A stretch of DNA of 64,000 nt from CAZUNO01 sp964621445 [NCBI: Candidatus Hadarchaeota archaeon] (lineage in GTDB: Archaea; CAYQAE01; CAYVLA01). A program made the position numbers and the translations under genes. The stretch covers positions 62,001 to 126,000 of the forward strand of contig CAZUNO010000004.1 in the NCBI GenBank assembly GCA_964621445.1, given 5' to 3'. This document shows, piece by piece, positions 35,950 to 44,600 of the stretch; positions within the stretch are counted from its first letter, which is position 1; each line of letters starts with the position of its first letter. Under the pieces are notes generated by a model. It did no database searches, was not told where the DNA came from, and saw only the letters and a program-made list of their open reading frames with translations.

Positions 35950-37770
35950 ATGATCATGGCCGACTTGCTGTCACTTAGCAGGGATCTGGCGGTATTCAGG
36001 GGAGAAGTAAACGTCGGTGTTGTTTTCAATGGGCCCTCAGTTCTATTGATCGATGTCGGACAGGGAGAGGTTTTAGAATCACTTGATCAGGATCATGAAG
36101 TTGACCTGGTGGCCTTCACCCACCATCATAGAGATCAGGCATGTGGTGCCTGGAAGGCCAAGCGTATTGGTTCGAGGATCCTTGTCCCCGAGGGAGAACG
36201 GTGGCTTTTCGAAGAGGTTTCTAGGTATTGGGGCGACTCCAGATACAGGTGGCACCTTTATGATCTCCATCCACACCACCTGACGCTGACCGAGCCGGTT
36301 AAGGTCGACAATTCTTTAAGGGATTGGGATGCTCTCGAATGGGGAAGAGCGAGGATCAAGGTATTATCAACCCCTGGACACACGGATGGAAGCTTGAGCT
36401 TCCTGGTTGAGGTAGATGGACAACGTACCGCATTCTGCGGGGATCTTATTTACGACGGCGGCAGGCTTTGGGATATCTACAGCATGCAGAAGGGATTACA
36501 TACCAGGGACTATCATGGATTTATGGGATCCAGGGAGGAGCTAACAAATAGCCTGTCAAGAATCGCTGAACGATCACCGGACAGAATCGTTCCCTCCCAT
36601 GGAGATATAATTAGAAATACCGATCGGGCCATAGATGTCCTAGTAAAACGTGTGGACCGGTGCTACCGGGATTTTGCCGCTATATCCTCTTTGCGCTACT
36701 ATTTTCCGGAGCTATTCGCGGATTACATGCGCGGGCCGAAGATAATGCCCATTTCCAAGGGAAAACGGGCTCCAGATTATTTGCTCCATCAGGGGACGAC
36801 ATGGGTATTGAAGTCCTCGGAAGGACCCTGCCTGGTCATGGATTGTGGTTCGCGGGATGTAGTGGACTGGCTTCTTCGTCTTCGTGGGGATGGGGACCTT
36901 GGTGAGGTCGAAGGGTTATGGATAACCCATTATCATGATGATCATGTGGATGGAATTCCCTATTTCAGGGAAAGCTTTGATTGCCCCATCATCGCAGATT
37001 CTCACGTTTCCAGGGTCATTGAGAGCCCCCTTAGTTGGCGGTTACCATGCATCTCGCCGGTGGAGGTGAATGTGGATCGTGTCACTGGAGAGGGTGAGAG
37101 CTGGGAATGGCACGAATTTAGCCTGTCAAGTTACCATCTTCCAGGCCAGACCCTCTATTCCGGTGGGCTTCTGGTTGAGGGGAAAGATATGAGGCTTCTT
37201 TTTTCCGGCGATTCATTCACACCTGGGGGCATAGATGATCATTGCTGCGGAAACCGAAACTTCCTTGGATACGATGTAGGATACCAGAGATGCATTGATC
37301 TCCTGGAATTCCTAAAACCCGATTTGATATTCAACAGTCACGTCGATGAGGGTTTTTCATTCAAGGCCGAAAACCTGGAATTCATGAGGACCAACCTGCA
37401 CAGGAGACTCAAGGATTTCGGTGCTCTTCTGCCATGGAGTAATCCGAATTTCGGGATGGACGAGAATTGGGTCCGTATGTACCCCTACGAACAGGTGATT
37501 AAGCCCGGCCAAAGGGCTGTTGTGTGTGCGGTGATTACCAACCATACGCGGGAGGATCTTGCAATTAAAGCTCGTATAATACCACCGAGATCATGGAAGG
37601 ATACACCGCCCGGTTGGAAGAGAGCAACCACCTCGCCGGGAGAAAATCGGATACCTCTATCCATAAAAATTCCGGAAAATATGGAGGGAAGAACCGCCTT
37701 TCCCGTGGACTTGAAGATGAACGATCTTGATCTTCCCCGTATTGCGGAATTTATCTTAGATACCCGCTAG
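35950..37770 (+). CDS. Fusion of two metallo-beta-lactamase-fold domains with a C-terminal beta-sandwich
   Basis: A 606-residue protein. Domain 1 (about 10-240) has FTHHHRDQACG at 57-67, in which the last His of the HxHxDH motif is Gln63. It also has PGHTDG (144), CGDLIYDG (165) and PSHGD (217). Domain 2 (about 275-490) has a perfect THYHDDHVDG (H327, H329, D331, H332), a downstream FSGDSF Asp and an NSHVDEG His. The last 100 residues form a NEW3-like sandwich (QVIKPGQRAVVCAVITNH). Tandem fusions are uncommon. The substrate is unknown; RNA, glyoxalase-like or lactone hydrolysis are all possible. ATG 35950 or 35956 can start it. It overlaps the convergent surface gene by four bases. Confidence 0.85.
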   Translation: MIMADLLSLSRDLAVFRGEVNVGVVFNGPSVLLIDVGQGEVLESLDQDHEVDLVAFTHHHRDQACGAWKAKRIGSRILVPEGERWLFEEVSRYWGDSRYRWHLYDLHPHHLTLTEPVKVDNSLRDWDALEWGRARIKVLSTPGHTDGSLSFLVEVDGQRTAFCGDLIYDGGRLWDIYSMQKGLHTRDYHGFMGSREELTNSLSRIAERSPDRIVPSHGDIIRNTDRAIDVLVKRVDRCYRDFAAISSLRYYFPELFADYMRGPKIMPISKGKRAPDYLLHQGTTWVLKSSEGPCLVMDCGSRDVVDWLLRLRGDGDLGEVEGLWITHYHDDHVDGIPYFRESFDCPIIADSHVSRVIESPLSWRLPCISPVEVNVDRVTGEGESWEWHEFSLSSYHLPGQTLYSGGLLVEGKDMRLLFSGDSFTPGGIDDHCCGNRNFLGYDVGYQRCIDLLEFLKPDLIFNSHVDEGFSFKAENLEFMRTNLHRRLKDFGALLPWSNPNFGMDENWVRMYPYEQVIKPGQRAVVCAVITNHTREDLAIKARIIPPRSWKDTPPGWKRATTSPGENRIPLSIKIPENMEGRTAFPVDLKMNDLDLPRIAEFILDTR

Positions 37771-39521
37771 GACTCGGGCAAACGTCCCCTCGTGTAGCCC
37801 ACGATAAGAAGAGCGCACGAAAACACGACGGCGGAGATGAACATTATGGCCAGTAGAATATCCATCTTTATTGAGGCTTTGTGCTCGTTAAGCATCCTCT
37901 CCATATCACTTCTCAGTGCATCGTTTTCTCGTTCCGTCGTATACTCAATGAGACTAATCTCTTCCTGGGATTGTTCTTCAAGATTCCTTATCTCTTCATT
38001 CAAGGATTGAAGTTCCTCGATTCCTCTTTCAAGCTGGTTTATCATGCTAATGATTTGTCTGTCGTACTCCTGAAGTTCGGTGATATCTCGTTCCATCCTC
38101 TTTATGCGGGCAACACACTCCATAAGCTTGGATCGGATATCTGGCAGAGTTTCTGCCAAGTCCTTTATTTTCCATATGCTGGAATTGATTGCAGAAATTT
38201 CCCTTGAGATTTCGGAGAGATTGGAGCTTATGAATCCGGAGATATTCGCATATAGTTGGGCAAGTTGATGGCTCATGTTTGAGGTGATATTGCCCTCGAG
38301 CTGCCGAATCCTAGATGTAAGACCCATTTGAATTTGGACGAGCGAATTCGATAAATTCTCTATCCTCCCCTTTTCTTCCATGAGAGAACTGTTTAGATCC
38401 CCAATCCTCAGGTTTAATGACTGGTTCAGGCCCGACAAATATACCGTCAGGTTATTCAGGGTCCCGTTTAGAGTGTCAACTTTTTGGTTGGTTTGGGTCA
38501 GGTTGGAGATGATATTTCGAACCGAATTGTTCAATTCTCCTGCCGATTCCTCGGACTCCAGGCACAGTTCCCAGAGGGTCGTTGTTGTTGGTCGCCTGGC
38601 CAGATCAAGCATGACATTCAGGAAGCTATTTCTTATCCAGGCATCGGGAAGCGGAGAGAGGCTCAGCGGGTATGCCTCACCCTCCTCGTCGATGTCTATG
38701 GCGAACCATCCTATACAATCGCAATCACGTATTCTAGAGAATAATAGGTCGAATGTCATTTGATTGATGGTCGTTGTCTTGTCGATGATCTCCCCCTGCT
38801 CGCGGTGAGCCCTGAGGATAAACCAGGAATCGGAATCCAGCTTCCCCGTTAGGTTGATGGATAGCGCTACAGCCTCTGCAAGCCTTTCAATCTCCCCGGG
38901 ATCCAACTCCCTACCTGGTTCCACATAGGAGTAGTAATAGCTGACGATGAAATCGTATGGGGAGAGGAGGTTTGTGAGATTATCCAATTTCCTTGTGGAT
39001 CTATTTCCCACTACAATGCGCATATCAAGTATAACTCCCAGGCTCACATTCGGAAATTCCTCTTTCATGTCCCGCGCAATCTGGTTCTTGGCCTCCTTTC
39101 CACCCCGAGAGAGGTAGTCATCCCAAAGGATATACTCGGCTACCGGACCTTGATCGGTGCCTTCAAAGTATGAGATATTCCCCTTTATGCCGGAACTTAT
39201 CCTGTCAGAATTGAATTCATCGCTGATATTTGCAGTCAGAATCAGAGATATGTTCTTTCCGGACTTTGAGATATTAAGAAAGTAGTCCCGGGTAGAGGGC
39301 TGACAGGTTTCGTTTGTGGCATAGAAAACGATCCTGTCCAACTCTAGTTTCATGAGCTCTTGTGTGAGATTTTCGTTATTTGGCTCGAATGGGGCCACGA
39401 TGAAGCTCGCTGGTGCAATACGGGTATCTGAAGCCTGACAGGGGAATAAAATAAGAGCAAGTGCAATCATACCTCCCAATAGAAATTTGGGCCTAGAGAT
39501 CAAACCCTTTGGGATATTCAA
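37767..39521 (-). CDS. Sequon-rich coiled-coil surface protein, C-terminally anchored
   Basis: A 584-residue protein with an N-terminal hydrophobic signal (FLLGGMIALALILFPCQA). Residues 30-310 form an alpha/beta domain (LELDRIVFYATNET, SLGVILDMRIVVGNRS, CDCIGWFAIDIDEEG) that could be a barrel. From about 320 onward comes a long heptad-rich coiled coil, then a C-terminal membrane helix (ILLAIMFISAVVFSCALLIV) and GYTRGRLPES. At least 20 N-x-S/T sequons are visible (NLT, NET, NIS, NVS, NRS, NQS, NSS, NIT), so heavy N-glycosylation is expected. No adhesin or S-layer family is recognised. A rod-like stalk on the cell surface is the simplest picture. Confidence 0.75.
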   Translation of the reverse strand: MNIPKGLISRPKFLLGGMIALALILFPCQASDTRIAPASFIVAPFEPNNENLTQELMKLELDRIVFYATNETCQPSTRDYFLNISKSGKNISLILTANISDEFNSDRISSGIKGNISYFEGTDQGPVAEYILWDDYLSRGGKEAKNQIARDMKEEFPNVSLGVILDMRIVVGNRSTRKLDNLTNLLSPYDFIVSYYYSYVEPGRELDPGEIERLAEAVALSINLTGKLDSDSWFILRAHREQGEIIDKTTTINQMTFDLLFSRIRDCDCIGWFAIDIDEEGEAYPLSLSPLPDAWIRNSFLNVMLDLARRPTTTTLWELCLESEESAGELNNSVRNIISNLTQTNQKVDTLNGTLNNLTVYLSGLNQSLNLRIGDLNSSLMEEKGRIENLSNSLVQIQMGLTSRIRQLEGNITSNMSHQLAQLYANISGFISSNLSEISREISAINSSIWKIKDLAETLPDIRSKLMECVARIKRMERDITELQEYDRQIISMINQLERGIEELQSLNEEIRNLEEQSQEEISLIEYTTERENDALRSDMERMLNEHKASIKMDILLAIMFISAVVFSCALLIVGYTRGRLPES

Positions 39522-39630
39522 AACATTTCCCTTCCTGGTAGTTTGATTGTTCGGGCCTTATTTATAAGTCAAGCGTAGACCAATGAAGGCCAATTGTGGA
39601 GTTCCTTGTTCAGGGCTCCGCGAGGGTGTG

Positions 39631-39647
39631 AAATTTATATTATTATT
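39631..39647 (+). promoter_or_regulatory. TATA-like box upstream of the Ig-TM-zinc-ribbon gene
   Basis: AAATTTATATTATTATT is the most A/T-rich run in the 39522-39690 gap and ends about 43 bases before the ATG at 39691. It would drive the 39691 gene and, by close spacing, the PAAR gene after it. Confidence 0.45.
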
Positions 39648-39690
39648 CCCCTCTACGAAAACAGCCACTGAAATGCGGTAGGCAATAATC

Positions 39691-41322
39691 ATGAACAAAT
39701 TTCTAGAATCCATCACTGGAAAAAGGTCCTTTCATCTCCTGCTCATCCTTTCCATATTTTATGTAATATCTAGCGGAAGTGTGCTTAGTACAAACGGGCC
39801 CTACCAGCCAATCCAACCAATCCAACCAATCCCCAATCTAACTTTTGATCCAATTCCTCCCGTTACCAATATCAGCCTTAGCGGTACTCAAGGTGAAAAT
39901 GGGTGGTTTACATCCGATGTGACCGTCACCCTGGAGGCAGCCGACAACCAGGGTACATGGAATAGCGGGCTCAAGGGAACCTTCTACTCAGTTATCCACG
40001 AGGACCAGCAATTTTCGCTTTCCTTGGAGTACACTGAACCCTTCACGGTTTCCCGGGAGGGGAAAAATACGGTCCGGTACCATTCGATAGATAACTATGA
40101 TAATTCGGAGGAAACCAATATCGAAGAGATTAGGATCGATAAGACCGAGCCACAGGGCTCCATGTCCATAAAGGGCCAGCCAGAGTATGTTTCGGAGCGG
40201 GATATACAGTTAAGCCTTTCGGGAACGGACGGGGTTTCTGGTTTGGCGACGGTGAGGTTAAAGACCGAGGGTGGTAGCTGGAGTGACTGGAGATCATATT
40301 CAAGCTCAATGAACTGGCAGCTAAGCTCAGGTGACGGAGAAAAGACGATAATGGCCCAGTTAAAGGACAGGGCCGGACAAACCTCGGAAACCTACCAGGA
40401 CCAGGTTATCCTGGACACATCTGCCCCGTCAATTTCCCTGGGTAACGAGAATGGATCGGTGGTTAAGAGCAATTCGGTTACCATCAACTGGAGCGCCACC
40501 GACGAGGGTTCAGGGATAGATAGTTACCAGGTCAGGGTCGATGGTGGGTCCTGGAAAAATGCGGGTACGGATTCCTCCTACACCTTTGAGAATCTCGAGG
40601 GTGGGGAACACGTCTTTGAGATCAAGGTAGCTGATGAGCTGGGGCAAACCGAAGTTAAGGCCCTTGAAATGGTGGTAAATACCACCCCAATTGGTGGACC
40701 ATCAATGCTCGAGGAGCTTCTTATCGTGGTGTTAATAATTGCCGTTGCCATAGGAGGGGTACTATACTGGTTGAGCAAGAGGCCCGAGAAACCGCCCGAG
40801 CCAGCCCAGCTGAGGGTTACCGCGGACCCAGATGAGATAATTGCCGATGGAAAATCCACATCCACCATAACCGTGCAACTGCTTGACGAGAAGGGTGAAC
40901 CGGTGGAGGCCAATGCGGATACCGAGGCAAAACTAAAGGCTAGCTCCGGGAGCATCGTCAATCCCGTGGTGAAGATTGCCCAGGGAAGCGATTCCGGAAC
41001 CGCGGTTCTTGGTTCATCCACCAAGTTCGGGAGCGTGAACGTGACCGTCGAGAGTTCCGGGCTGGCTTCCAGTTCCGTTTCGGTTACCTTCAAGGAGAAG
41101 CCTAGATTCTGCATGGGATGTGGCAGCCGAATGTCCGTGGGCGAGAAGAGGTGCGAAAACTGCGGTGCATCTCCATCAAAATTCGCAGGGCCCGAAACCA
41201 AGACCTGTCACTGCGGGGCCGTACTGCCCTACACGGCGAACTACTGCAGTGAGTGCGGCGCCAAACAGTCCCGAGCCGGGGAGTTTTCGGGCGAGGGGCC
41301 CGAGCCCGAATCACAGGAGTGA
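39691..41322 (+). CDS. Membrane protein with extracellular Ig-like domains and cytosolic Big-1-like domain plus two zinc ribbons
   Basis: A 543-residue protein with signal peptide LLLILSIFYVISSGSVLS. Three Ig-like repeats (about 59-152, 156-244, 246-332) carry motifs such as DKTEP, LDTSAP and SATDEGSGID at their boundaries. A single membrane helix at 342-361 follows. The cytosolic part is a Big-1/invasin-like Ig domain (372-467) and two zinc ribbons (Cys474, Cys477, Cys488, Cys491; then Cys506, Cys508, Cys519, Cys522). A Pro/Gln repeat (PIQPIQPIP) sits after the signal. Its stop is five bases before the PAAR gene, so the two are probably one transcript. A docking or sensing role for the injection machine is inference. 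Confidence 0.75.
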   Translation: MNKFLESITGKRSFHLLLILSIFYVISSGSVLSTNGPYQPIQPIQPIPNLTFDPIPPVTNISLSGTQGENGWFTSDVTVTLEAADNQGTWNSGLKGTFYSVIHEDQQFSLSLEYTEPFTVSREGKNTVRYHSIDNYDNSEETNIEEIRIDKTEPQGSMSIKGQPEYVSERDIQLSLSGTDGVSGLATVRLKTEGGSWSDWRSYSSSMNWQLSSGDGEKTIMAQLKDRAGQTSETYQDQVILDTSAPSISLGNENGSVVKSNSVTINWSATDEGSGIDSYQVRVDGGSWKNAGTDSSYTFENLEGGEHVFEIKVADELGQTEVKALEMVVNTTPIGGPSMLEELLIVVLIIAVAIGGVLYWLSKRPEKPPEPAQLRVTADPDEIIADGKSTSTITVQLLDEKGEPVEANADTEAKLKASSGSIVNPVVKIAQGSDSGTAVLGSSTKFGSVNVTVESSGLASSSVSVTFKEKPRFCMGCGSRMSVGEKRCENCGASPSKFAGPETKTCHCGAVLPYTANYCSECGAKQSRAGEFSGEGPEPESQE

Positions 41323-41327
41323 TATGG

Positions 41328-41723
41328 GTGGGACTTCCGGCTGCAAAGCTTAACGACAAGATAACGGCCATGGACATCCATGTGATAATGGTGCCCTCCC
41401 CCGGGGGTCCGGTGCCCACGCCCACCCCTAGCCCCTTCACCGGAAATATAGTATCCGATGTATCATCCGACGTACTAATTGAGGGCCTTCCGGCAGCCAC
41501 CCTTGGCAGCCGGGCCATCAACATGCCTCCCCATATCCCGGTCGGGGGCCCTTTCATGAAACCTCCCATGAACGAGGGAAAGGTGATGATGGGCAGCACA
41601 AGCGTCCTCATAAATTCAAAGCCGGCAGCACGGCTGGGGGACACCGCCATGACCTGCAATGACCCGGTTGACCTGCCCATAGGACAGGTCATCTCCACAA
41701 CCACCACGGTTTTGATCGGATAG
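41328..41723 (+). CDS. PAAR-type spike tip protein
   Basis: A 131-residue PAAR-fold protein. Repeats such as GLPAAKLNDKIT, IEGLPAATLGSRA and NSKPAARLGDTAM, along with the His in AMDIHVIM, are the hallmark of the zinc-tipped PAAR cone that caps VgrG/gp5-like spikes. GTG 41328 is chosen because AGGAG (41315-41319) lies eight bases upstream and the homology begins there. It is the only CIS component encoded on the plus strand. No C-terminal effector domain is fused, so it is a bare tip. Confidence 0.88.
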   Translation: MGLPAAKLNDKITAMDIHVIMVPSPGGPVPTPTPSPFTGNIVSDVSSDVLIEGLPAATLGSRAINMPPHIPVGGPFMKPPMNEGKVMMGSTSVLINSKPAARLGDTAMTCNDPVDLPIGQVISTTTTVLIG

Positions 41724-41769
41724 TCCTTAGTTTGATCGTAAAGACCGCGATTGAGTTTGAGAGAGCCGT

Positions 41770-42312
41770 ATGAAGACACACAAAACGGCCGTGGTAATAA
41801 TTCCTCCAGGTGAGGTACTGGAGCCAATACAGGAAATAAGGAAGGTGCACGACAGGCAGTTCAGGCGCTGGATGCCCCATATCACGCTGATCTATCCCTT
41901 TAGGCCCCGGAAATACTTCCCGATAATAGCCCGTGAGATGAGGCCCGCAGCCTCCAATGCAAGCCCTTTCGAGGTGGGCCTTAAGGAGCTGTCATTCTTC
42001 GAGCACTCGTCCGGCAGGTGCACCCTGTGGCTCGTCCCTGAACCAGGGGCTAAACTGGGTGAACTCAGGGAGTCCCTGGTCCAGGTGGTTCCAGATTGCG
42101 ATGATGTTGCTAGATTCAGAAATGGATTTACCCCGCATCTAAGTGTTGGGCAGGCGGAGGGGAAAAGAGAAGCCGTTGAGCTTATTGAGGAGCTTGAAAA
42201 AGGCTGGGAGCCCCGCTCCTTCAAGGTAACCGAAGCCAGCTTCATATCGAGAGGAGACCCTCCCAATGACATATTCCAAAAAAACCTGTCGATAGAGCTT
42301 GGTCAAGAATAG
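41770..42312 (+). CDS. 2H phosphoesterase (2'-5' RNA ligase-like)
   Basis: A 180-residue protein with the two 2H motifs: PHITLIYPF (about 36-44) and PHLSVGQ (about 120-126). These place two His and two Thr/Ser residues in the active site of the LigT/2'-5' RNA ligase fold. Such enzymes open 2',3'-cyclic phosphates or join 2'-5' bonds in RNA. It starts with ATG 41770 and ends exactly where the minus-strand CIS operon ends (42312/42313). It follows the PAAR gene by 46 bases, so a role as cargo is conceivable, but a housekeeping RNA role is equally likely. Confidence 0.85.
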   Translation: MKTHKTAVVIIPPGEVLEPIQEIRKVHDRQFRRWMPHITLIYPFRPRKYFPIIAREMRPAASNASPFEVGLKELSFFEHSSGRCTLWLVPEPGAKLGELRESLVQVVPDCDDVARFRNGFTPHLSVGQAEGKREAVELIEELEKGWEPRSFKVTEASFISRGDPPNDIFQKNLSIELGQE

Positions 42313-43008
42313 CTAGACAAGGGGTCCCTGGCTTCGGACCTCTACCTTTTCTATTAGGCCTACCTCTTTCTGTATCTGTATTTCTCTCTCCAGATCACAC
42401 TCAATCTCTAGCACTGTGGCCTGCATAGGTTCATCTAGTCTCAATTTCCCTTTTCCAGGCTTGATCTCCATGCCCTTTTTGGAGAATTCCTCTTCCGCCA
42501 TCAAAAGGGCCTCCATTACCTTATGGCCCAGGGCATCCGCCTTATCCCTCTCCTTTTGCCATACCTGAATCGAGTACCTGGCCTGCAGTTTGGCTTTTTT
42601 TAGGGTAACGATTCCCCTTTTTGGCTGGTAGCTGACCTTGATATTCTCCTTTCCTTTCTTGGGGGCTCTCTCAAATTGGACCTGTACCTGGTCATAATCC
42701 ATGTGGTAGTCCTCGCCCTCGCGGAGAATCTTTCCCTGCGGATGCTCAACGCGAAGGCTACCTCTCATCATGGATTCCTGAAGCTCAAAGTTCTTTTTGC
42801 TACCCGTCCCGTTCAGCAATTCCACTGCACGTGGAGTCTGGGATTCCAGATCCTCGGATATTGTAGGTTTGCCCATCTCAAAACCGAGATTCCTGATGGA
42901 GATGGCAGGGAGGCTTTCTGGGTCCTCCCCGAAAATTATCCTTTTATCCTCCACTCCCACCTCGGTTTGAAGGAGCTCCCCTATGCTCTCCTCGATCTCT
43001 CTAAGCAT
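42313..43008 (-). CDS. Last gene of the tail operon, terminator/completion-like protein with an insertion domain
   Basis: A 231-residue protein. The N-terminus (MLREIEESIGELL) and C-terminus (QATVLEIECDLEREIQIQK) have the alpha/beta feel of tail terminator (gpU- or DUF4255-like) proteins. Residues about 62-127 form an inserted beta-sandwich with GEDYHMDYDQVQVQFERAP and IKVSY, a pattern that is repeated twice in the gpJ protein. Terminators cap the sheath and tube and set the end of growth. The assignment rests on position and general shape, not on a clear family match. Confidence 0.45.
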   Translation of the reverse strand: MLREIEESIGELLQTEVGVEDKRIIFGEDPESLPAISIRNLGFEMGKPTISEDLESQTPRAVELLNGTGSKKNFELQESMMRGSLRVEHPQGKILREGEDYHMDYDQVQVQFERAPKKGKENIKVSYQPKRGIVTLKKAKLQARYSIQVWQKERDKADALGHKVMEALLMAEEEFSKKGMEIKPGKGKLRLDEPMQATVLEIECDLEREIQIQKEVGLIEKVEVRSQGPLV

Positions 43009-43014
43009 ATGCCT

Positions 43015-43677
43015 TCACTCTGTTAGCTTTTTGGAGGGAATGATCCTGGCCCTTCCGTGAAGCAGGTTGCCTATCCTAGGCGTGCATTCCTCGTCAAGGT
43101 TGGTGAAGGTAATGGTTAGTATTTCCTTTTTGGGATTTGGATTATGGAGTCGATATCTGTACCATACATATTCGTTTGAGGAAAGGAGATATTCGACGTA
43201 GGGGTTGTCCTCTCCCTTTGGCCTTAACCTGGATCTATCGTGGACGAACATCTCGCTAAACACGTACTGGGTACCGTCGGTATAGTCCAGGGCTATGTCC
43301 AGTGTTTTTCTATCCCCGTTCTCCGCTCCTGCCCAGTAGTCAATGGAATCAAGCTTGGAGACTATCCCGAATCTGCAGATATCTCCCACCTGACCGGGAT
43401 CCAGTAGCCACTGCTTGGTAATCAAGCCCACTATCTGGGTCTCATAGCTTGAGGACTCGCCGGGAATGACCTCGTTAAGCTCGTGGGGATTTCCTATCTG
43501 GCTGGTTACATTGAGAAGGGTGGTTGTCTCCTGCATATTATCTATGTAGTCTCGGAGAATCTCGATCTTCTTTTCAAGAGAATCGAGATCGGACTTTATC
43601 TTGTTCTGCATTTCGTTCCAGTCTTCAGACTTGATTACCTCTCCAGGGTTTCTGGCTATTGGTTCAAATTCTACCAT
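43015..43677 (-). CDS. Tail-fibre / baseplate attachment-like protein
   Basis: A 220-residue protein from ATG 43677, which follows GGAGG at nine bases. The N-terminus carries PGEVIKSEDWNEMQNKI and a following coiled coil, a motif common to phage baseplate-bound proteins and fibre bases. The C-terminal half is beta-rich (SIDYWAGAENGD, TQYVFSEMFVHD) and could be a receptor-binding or lectin-like module. It sits after gpI where fibre genes lie in Mu-like tails. Only one such gene is seen, and no chaperone is adjacent. Receptor specificity is unknown. Confidence 0.6.
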   Translation of the reverse strand: MVEFEPIARNPGEVIKSEDWNEMQNKIKSDLDSLEKKIEILRDYIDNMQETTTLLNVTSQIGNPHELNEVIPGESSSYETQIVGLITKQWLLDPGQVGDICRFGIVSKLDSIDYWAGAENGDRKTLDIALDYTDGTQYVFSEMFVHDRSRLRPKGEDNPYVEYLLSSNEYVWYRYRLHNPNPKKEILTITFTNLDEECTPRIGNLLHGRARIIPSKKLTE

Positions 43678-43678
43678 T

Positions 43679-44596
43679 TCAATCATCCTCCGATACGGCA
43701 ACGATCCCGGTCGTCCCCGCGGCCTTCATTGAGTTAACTACCTTCTGAAGGTACTCTTGGGAGACATCGCTAGATTCCAGCGTATCATGATCTATAATGA
43801 CCTTAAAGGTTGAGGGTTGGAGCCTTTTCCATTCGAATTCTATCTCAACCGGGGGTATACCAACGGCGAAAGTCTGTTCATCGAACTTTGCCTCATCAAA
43901 TACTCCCACCATTTTTCCCAGGGATTCGCTGTACTTCCATTTTGATATCCATCTGGTGAGCGTAGGTATTTCTCCCGGGGATTTTTCATCGGGCAGCTTC
44001 TCCCCGTCTAGAGTGGCAGCTCCTTTTTCCAGTATTAGTGTTTGATTACTCCCTAACTTACCATCATAGGTGACCGACTCGCCGGTATCGATGTTGGTTA
44101 TCTCTGGCTGGCTGACCTCGCCACCCTCCTTGACGGTTATGGTTATTCGAGGCTTAGCATCCTCTATGCTCTGGCTGCTGATCTGCCAGGTATCGCTGGC
44201 CCTTACCGTCAGCTTCTGGCGTCCCGGCGCCGGAGGATTCTCCACAACCTTGACCGAGCCCTGCCCCTCGTCCCTTATGAGCTTGGTAACCGAGTCCAAG
44301 ATTGCCGATACCGTTCCACCCCCCTTGTACTCGTCAACGGCTCTATGGATACGAGTTCGGAAATTGGCATCATCTTCATCGTCAAATCTTTCCATGCCCA
44401 GGAGGCTTGCCAGATTGTCCAGGTTTTCCCCATCAGCAACGTCGACCCATTTTGTCTTCATGACGTCCATGAGCTTATCTTCCGCCAGATCGAGTTCGGT
44501 GCTGATCCCATGTATGAGGACACTAATCAGGGAATCTTCGTCCCAACTTCTATAAAAACGAGGAAGCCTCCGCCTAATTCTTTCGACCCGGTCCAT
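43679..44596 (-). CDS. Baseplate protein I (gpI/Mu gp48-like)
   Basis: A 305-residue protein. The N-terminus LPRFYRSWDEDSLISVL followed by LDNLASLLGMERFDDEDDANFRTRI is the gpI/tail protein I signature. A beta-sandwich insertion occupies about residues 110-230 (KLTVRASDTWQIS, ITVKEGGEVSQPE). The conserved C-terminal block (PSTFKVIIDHDTL) is also present. The protein joins the wedge and bridges gpJ to the fibre. It starts two codons after gpJ (ATG 44596) and overlaps nothing, but the spacing implies translational coupling. It is fully intact. Confidence 0.85.
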   Translation of the reverse strand: MDRVERIRRRLPRFYRSWDEDSLISVLIHGISTELDLAEDKLMDVMKTKWVDVADGENLDNLASLLGMERFDDEDDANFRTRIHRAVDEYKGGGTVSAILDSVTKLIRDEGQGSVKVVENPPAPGRQKLTVRASDTWQISSQSIEDAKPRITITVKEGGEVSQPEITNIDTGESVTYDGKLGSNQTLILEKGAATLDGEKLPDEKSPGEIPTLTRWISKWKYSESLGKMVGVFDEAKFDEQTFAVGIPPVEIEFEWKRLQPSTFKVIIDHDTLESSDVSQEYLQKVVNSMKAAGTTGIVAVSEDD

Positions 44597-44600
44597 CCAA

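Noticed and set aside
39811-39836. Short CCAATCCAA-type tandem repeat as a possible regulatory repeat
   Set aside because: It lies in the Pro/Gln-rich linker of the Ig-type protein and is explained by coding repeats (PIQPIQPIP).
41102-41827. 241-codon minus frame opposite the Ig-type and PAAR genes
   Set aside because: Antisense shadow of two genes with clear family motifs.
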